Shown piece after piece: positions 60,996 to 64,000 of a stretch of 64,000 nt of DNA. Where the stretch lies: contig NZ_WMEZ01000002.1 of assembly GCF_009856415.1 (NCBI RefSeq), positions 558,001-622,000 on the forward strand, written 5' to 3'. Made by a program: the position numbers and the translations under genes. Within the stretch, counting starts at the first letter, position 1. Each line of letters begins with the position of its first letter. The DNA is from Halobacillus litoralis. GTDB lineage: Bacteria > Bacillota > Bacilli > Bacillales > Halobacillaceae. The notes under the pieces were generated by a model. That model saw only the letters and a program-made list of their open reading frames with translations. It had not been told where the DNA came from and searched no databases.

Positions 60996-62663
60996 TTACA
61001 TTTGGTTTGGTGCAGAAACTCCGATTAAACGAAGTGCATTATTCAGTGTTGTACGGACAGCTTTCATCAAGGCAATTCTTGCTGCTGTCAGTTCTGGATT
61101 TTCATCGTCCAGCACTTTGACGGCATTGTAAAAGCTGTGCAGGTTCGATGCGAGATCGAACGCATACTGAGTTACGCGGTGTGGCGTGCGTTTTTCTGCA
61201 GCATCCGACACCACTTGCGGGAATTCTCCGAGACGCTTGAGAAGGTCTTCTTCTTTCTCAGCTGTAAGATAGCTTCCGTCATAAGAATCTTTCACTAGAC
61301 CCTTTTCTTCTGCCTGCTTCAGCATTGTACAAATACGGGCATGAGCGTATTGTACGTAATACACAGGATTTTCGTTCGACTCTGAACGAGCAAGGTCCAT
61401 GTCAAAGTCCAGATGAGAATCACTGGAGCGCATAGAGAAGAAGTAACGCATGGCATCGATTCCGACCTCTTCCATCAGTTCACGAAGGGTGACCGCTTTT
61501 CCTGTACGCTTACTCATTTTCACCTTTTCACCGTCTTGGAACAAGTTCACCATTTGAATGATTTCTACTTCCAGCGTATCTTTTTCGTAACCAAGCGCCT
61601 GGATGGCCGCTTTCATACGAGGAATGTATCCATGGTGATCGGCTCCCCAAATATTGATCAGTGTATCAAAACCACGATCCAATTTGTTTTTGTGGTAAGC
61701 GATATCCGGCGTCAAGTACGTGTACGTTCCGTCATTCTTAATGAGTACGCGATTCTTGTCATCCCCGAACTTCATCGTTTCAAACCATGTCGCATCATCT
61801 TTTTCGAACACATACCCTTGGTCTTTTAATACGGCAAGAGCATCTGTGATCTGATCGTCGTTATAAAGGGATGTCTCAGAGAACCATTCATCAAATGGGA
61901 CACGGAATTCTTCCAAGTCTGTTTTGATTTTATCCAAGAGGAACTTCAATCCGTACTCACGGAAGAACTGAAGGCGCTCTTCTTCCGCAACATCGACCCA
62001 TTTTTCACCATCTTCACTGACAAGCTTTTCAGCTAAGCCAATGATATCCTGGCCCTGATAGCCATCTTCAGGCATGCTCCACTCTTTTCCGAGATTTTGC
62101 ATATAGCGGGCTTCCAGGGATTTTGCCAAATTCGCCATTTGGTTCCCAGCATCATTAATGTAGTATTCACGGGACACATCGTACCCTGCAGCATCCAACA
62201 CGTTGCATAGGGAATCACCGACCGCTGCGCCACGTGCGTGCCCTAAGTGAAGCGTACCTGTCGGGTTGGCAGAAACGAACTCCACCTGAATTTTGTGTCC
62301 TTCTCCACTCTTGCTACGTCCATACTCTTCTCCAGCATTCAGAATCGTAGGAACCAATTCAGTCAGATACTGATTGTTCATGTAAAAGTTAATGAACCCT
62401 GGTCCAGCAATTTCAATTTTCTCGATGGATGCTTTGGACTTGTCGAACTGCTCTACGAGATCGGTCGCGATGGCACGTGGATTCTTTTTGGCTACGCGCG
62501 CCAACTGCATCGCCATGTTCGTGGCATAATCTCCGTGCGTTTTATCTTTCGGCTGCTCAAGAATCACTTCAGGCATCTCTTCCTCGGATGCCAGTTCGGC
62601 AGCTAGGACTGAGCGTACGATTTCATCCTTCAGTTTCTGTTCCATTTGTTCAACGATATTCAT
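60996..62663 (-). CDS. argS: Arginyl-tRNA synthetase
   Basis: The 555-residue class I enzyme has the N-terminal Add-1 domain, the HIGH motif ([12 protein letters not shown]), the KMSKS-like [10 protein letters not shown] and the C-terminal DALR anticodon domain ending [12 protein letters not shown]. Its ATG overlaps the ywiB stop codon by four bases, so they are coupled. No T-box leader is seen. Confidence 0.97.
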   Translation of the reverse strand: MNIVEQMEQKLKDEIVRSVLAAELASEEEMPEVILEQPKDKTHGDYATNMAMQLARVAKKNPRAIATDLVEQFDKSKASIEKIEIAGPGFINFYMNNQYLTELVPTILNAGEEYGRSKSGEGHKIQVEFVSANPTGTLHLGHARGAAVGDSLCNVLDAAGYDVSREYYINDAGNQMANLAKSLEARYMQNLGKEWSMPEDGYQGQDIIGLAEKLVSEDGEKWVDVAEEERLQFFREYGLKFLLDKIKTDLEEFRVPFDEWFSETSLYNDDQITDALAVLKDQGYVFEKDDATWFETMKFGDDKNRVLIKNDGTYTYLTPDIAYHKNKLDRGFDTLINIWGADHHGYIPRMKAAIQALGYEKDTLEVEIIQMVNLFQDGEKVKMSKRTGKAVTLRELMEEVGIDAMRYFFSMRSSDSHLDFDMDLARSESNENPVYYVQYAHARICTMLKQAEEKGLVKDSYDGSYLTAEKEEDLLKRLGEFPQVVSDAAEKRTPHRVTQYAFDLASNLHSFYNAVKVLDDENPELTAARIALMKAVRTTLNNALRLIGVSAPNQM

Positions 62664-63100
62664 GAATCGCTCTCCTCCTCAAACGTCAACGTCAAGCGGT
62701 GGGCTTGAGTCACTTCATGGTTTAAAGTCATGGTATAACTTAAATACAGTCGGCCTTGTGTGGATTCTTCCAAAGAACGGAATTCCACTTTATCTGTAAG
62801 TGTCTTCATATGAAAATCACCATACGTATGGTGATATAAATTTTCTGTTTCCGTGGATGTCTGGAAAACCTGGCGCATTTCCACGCCACCGCTCCGTTTG
62901 ATGCTGACATGTTCTGGTTTGACCGTCACCATCGTACTGACCGGTTCTCCATCTTCCGGGTGCTCGATAAAGGTGAGCACTTGCGTATCGCCTCGTTTGA
63001 AAAACTGTCCCGGTTCCTGGATCTTCATCGTCTCTTTACGATCCCCATCCTGTATTTCCGTAACAAGCTGCACCTGGACATCTTTTGCGTGACTTGGCAT
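62660..63100 (-). CDS. ywiB: DUF1934 family protein YwiB
   Basis: The 146-residue beta-rich protein matches the YwiB/DUF1934 family, a calycin-like barrel: [40 protein letters not shown], and the terminal [21 protein letters not shown]. Function unknown. It sits directly upstream of argS as in B. subtilis. Confidence 0.88.
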   Translation of the reverse strand: MPSHAKDVQVQLVTEIQDGDRKETMKIQEPGQFFKRGDTQVLTFIEHPEDGEPVSTMVTVKPEHVSIKRSGGVEMRQVFQTSTETENLYHHTYGDFHMKTLTDKVEFRSLEESTQGRLYLSYTMTLNHEVTQAHRLTLTFEEESDS

Positions 63101-63184
63101 TTTCCCTCCACCTTTTCTATCGCCATTTTTACGTACAAGATATAACTAATATATTATAAGAATTCGAACAGAAAAACGCAAGTA

Positions 63185-63631
63185 TCATTGTAGCAGAAGG
63201 TTGACGTACTCATGGACTTCCTTCACTTGGGCGAGATGATTAGGAATCGAATAAGCCGCATATAGAACTAGGATAGCCAAAACAATCGTCAAGTACCACT
63301 TGAAGGATAGATTTTTTTTGAATGGACGGCGGTCCGGGACAATCGCGAAAAGTAAGAATGGAAGCAAGAGTCCGATCACCCATACGTCTGTTTTCCACTG
63401 TTTATTTTCCAGAGAGACAGCCAAAGTGAACTGCAGAAGGTCGTTCATTCGGTCTTCCACATTCACCTCCGCGACTTCCTCTCCCCCTATTCCTTCGTTA
63501 ATGACAAGCATATCTCCATTCAACTCATACGAGATGTTGGAGGGGTTCCAGTTTGCTCCGTAAGTGAGAAGCAGCAGTGGAATCATGATCAATACATAAA
63601 TTGCTGCTACTCCCATCGTCTTTTTATCCAA
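63185..63631 (-). CDS. Membrane protein of unknown function
   Basis: The 148-residue protein has an N-terminal helix (about 8-25), an outer region of about 55 residues, and two more helices (about 80-97 and 108-127). The start is a TTG at 63629-63631, eight bases after AAAGGAG; the ATG at 63676 has no ribosome site. It lies between speB and ywiB. I do not recognise the family. Confidence 0.65.
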   Translation of the reverse strand: MDKKTMGVAAIYVLIMIPLLLLTYGANWNPSNISYELNGDMLVINEGIGGEEVAEVNVEDRMNDLLQFTLAVSLENKQWKTDVWVIGLLLPFLLFAIVPDRRPFKKNLSFKWYLTIVLAILVLYAAYSIPNHLAQVKEVHEYVNLLLQ

Positions 63632-63682
63632 AACAAAAGCTCCTTTGTATCGTGTCTTTTCATGTAGTCGATCCATATAGAA

Positions 63683-63717
63683 AAGCCACTATGAAGACCT
63701 CTCACAGCGGCTTGTTC
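63683..63717 (-). terminator. Intrinsic terminator of speB
   Basis: Stem AAGCCACTATGA / TCACAGCGGCTT with two mismatches, followed by TTTTCTAT on the minus strand. Confidence 0.7.
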
Positions 63718-63728
63718 CATTCTATCAT

Positions 63729-64000
63729 TTATTTGACGAACCCTAAAAGCATTTCGCGGATGAACTTGCTCGCTGCAATCTGCGTCTTCTCTGTCGGGTC
63801 ATACGCTGGAGCGACTTCAACAAGGTCGGCTCCTACGATGTTCAAATCACTGCCGGCTATCGCATGGATGCTTGCAAGCAGTTCTTTCGACGAGATGCCG
63901 CCTGCTTCTGCTGTCCCTGTGCCAGGGGCGAACGCAGGATCGAGTACATCGATATCAATCGTAACGTACACGGGACGGCCAGCCAGTTCAGGGAGCACTT
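63729..64000 (-). CDS. speB: Agmatinase SpeB, C-terminal part (start beyond window)
   Basis: About 90 C-terminal residues are present and the frame is open to the window edge. VYVTIDIDVLDPAFAPGTGTAEAGGISSKELL holds the metal-binding Asp pair of the ureohydrolase family and ADLVEVAPAYDP follows. Agmatinase converts agmatine to putrescine and urea in polyamine synthesis. In B. subtilis speE-speB lies near argS/ywiB, which supports SpeB over arginase. Confidence 0.9.
   Translation of the reverse strand, partial: VLPELAGRPVYVTIDIDVLDPAFAPGTGTAEAGGISSKELLASIHAIAGSDLNIVGADLVEVAPAYDPTEKTQIAASKFIREMLLGFVK

Noticed and set aside
62664-63000. Possible T-box leader for argS
   Set aside because: argS starts inside the ywiB stop codon; there is no room for a leader and no specifier hairpin or T-box sequence upstream of ywiB.

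Overview
The window reads as a chromosomal segment of a low-to-mid GC, spore-forming member of the Bacillaceae. The gene order closely follows the Bacillus subtilis stretch from flhP/mbl through the atp operon, upp-glyA, ywlC-spoIIR-prfA, tdk-rpmE-rho, pyrG-rpoE to argS/speB, as I remember it. The long intergenic elements and acid-rich protein tails make a moderately halophilic genus such as Halobacillus a reasonable guess, but that is inference. Almost every gene is on the minus strand, as expected for one replichore arm; only two small or monocistronic genes are on the plus strand.

Layout. 1-10.4 kb: an FAD monooxygenase cut by the window edge, then the sporulation and cell-shape block epuA, flhP, flhO, mbl, spoIIID, spoIIQ, spoIID, murAA, ywmB, ywzB. 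10.6-17.9 kb: a complete F1Fo ATP synthase operon (atpZ-I-B-E-F-H-A-G-D-C) with a clear sigma-A promoter. 18-25.9 kb: a secreted subtilisin-like protease, mnaA, upp, glyA, ywlG, rpiB. 26.7-32.9 kb: ywlE, mntP, ywlC, a DnaA-box cluster, a small GNAT-like gene, spoIIR, prmC, prfA and a sporulation lipoprotein. 33.4-46.4 kb: small uncharacterised genes, tdk, rpmE2, rho, glpX, murAB, a transaldolase-like aldolase, fba, spo0F, pyrG with a CTP-sensing leader, and rpoE. 47-58.7 kb: an acyl-CoA operon (fadF, thiolase, hydroxyacyl-CoA dehydrogenase, two acyl-CoA dehydrogenases, meaB, a TetR regulator, icmF) with two matching palindromic operators. 58.8-64 kb: a PLD/cardiolipin synthase-like gene, xapX, argS, ywiB, a membrane protein and the end of speB.

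The most unusual feature is a family of eight intergenic elements (mostly 437-525 bp) bounded by an 18-bp inverted repeat. Each holds one or two palindromic modules. Across copies the apical stems of these modules change by compensatory pairs, which argues for a selected fold. All eight lie 24-49 bp beyond the 3' side of an intrinsic terminator and 90-160 bp before the next start codon, in both orientations. Other notable signals are a cluster of five perfect and four near-perfect DnaA boxes next to ywlC, a pyrG promoter starting GGGC followed by an attenuator, and a small gene that seems to start at CTG.
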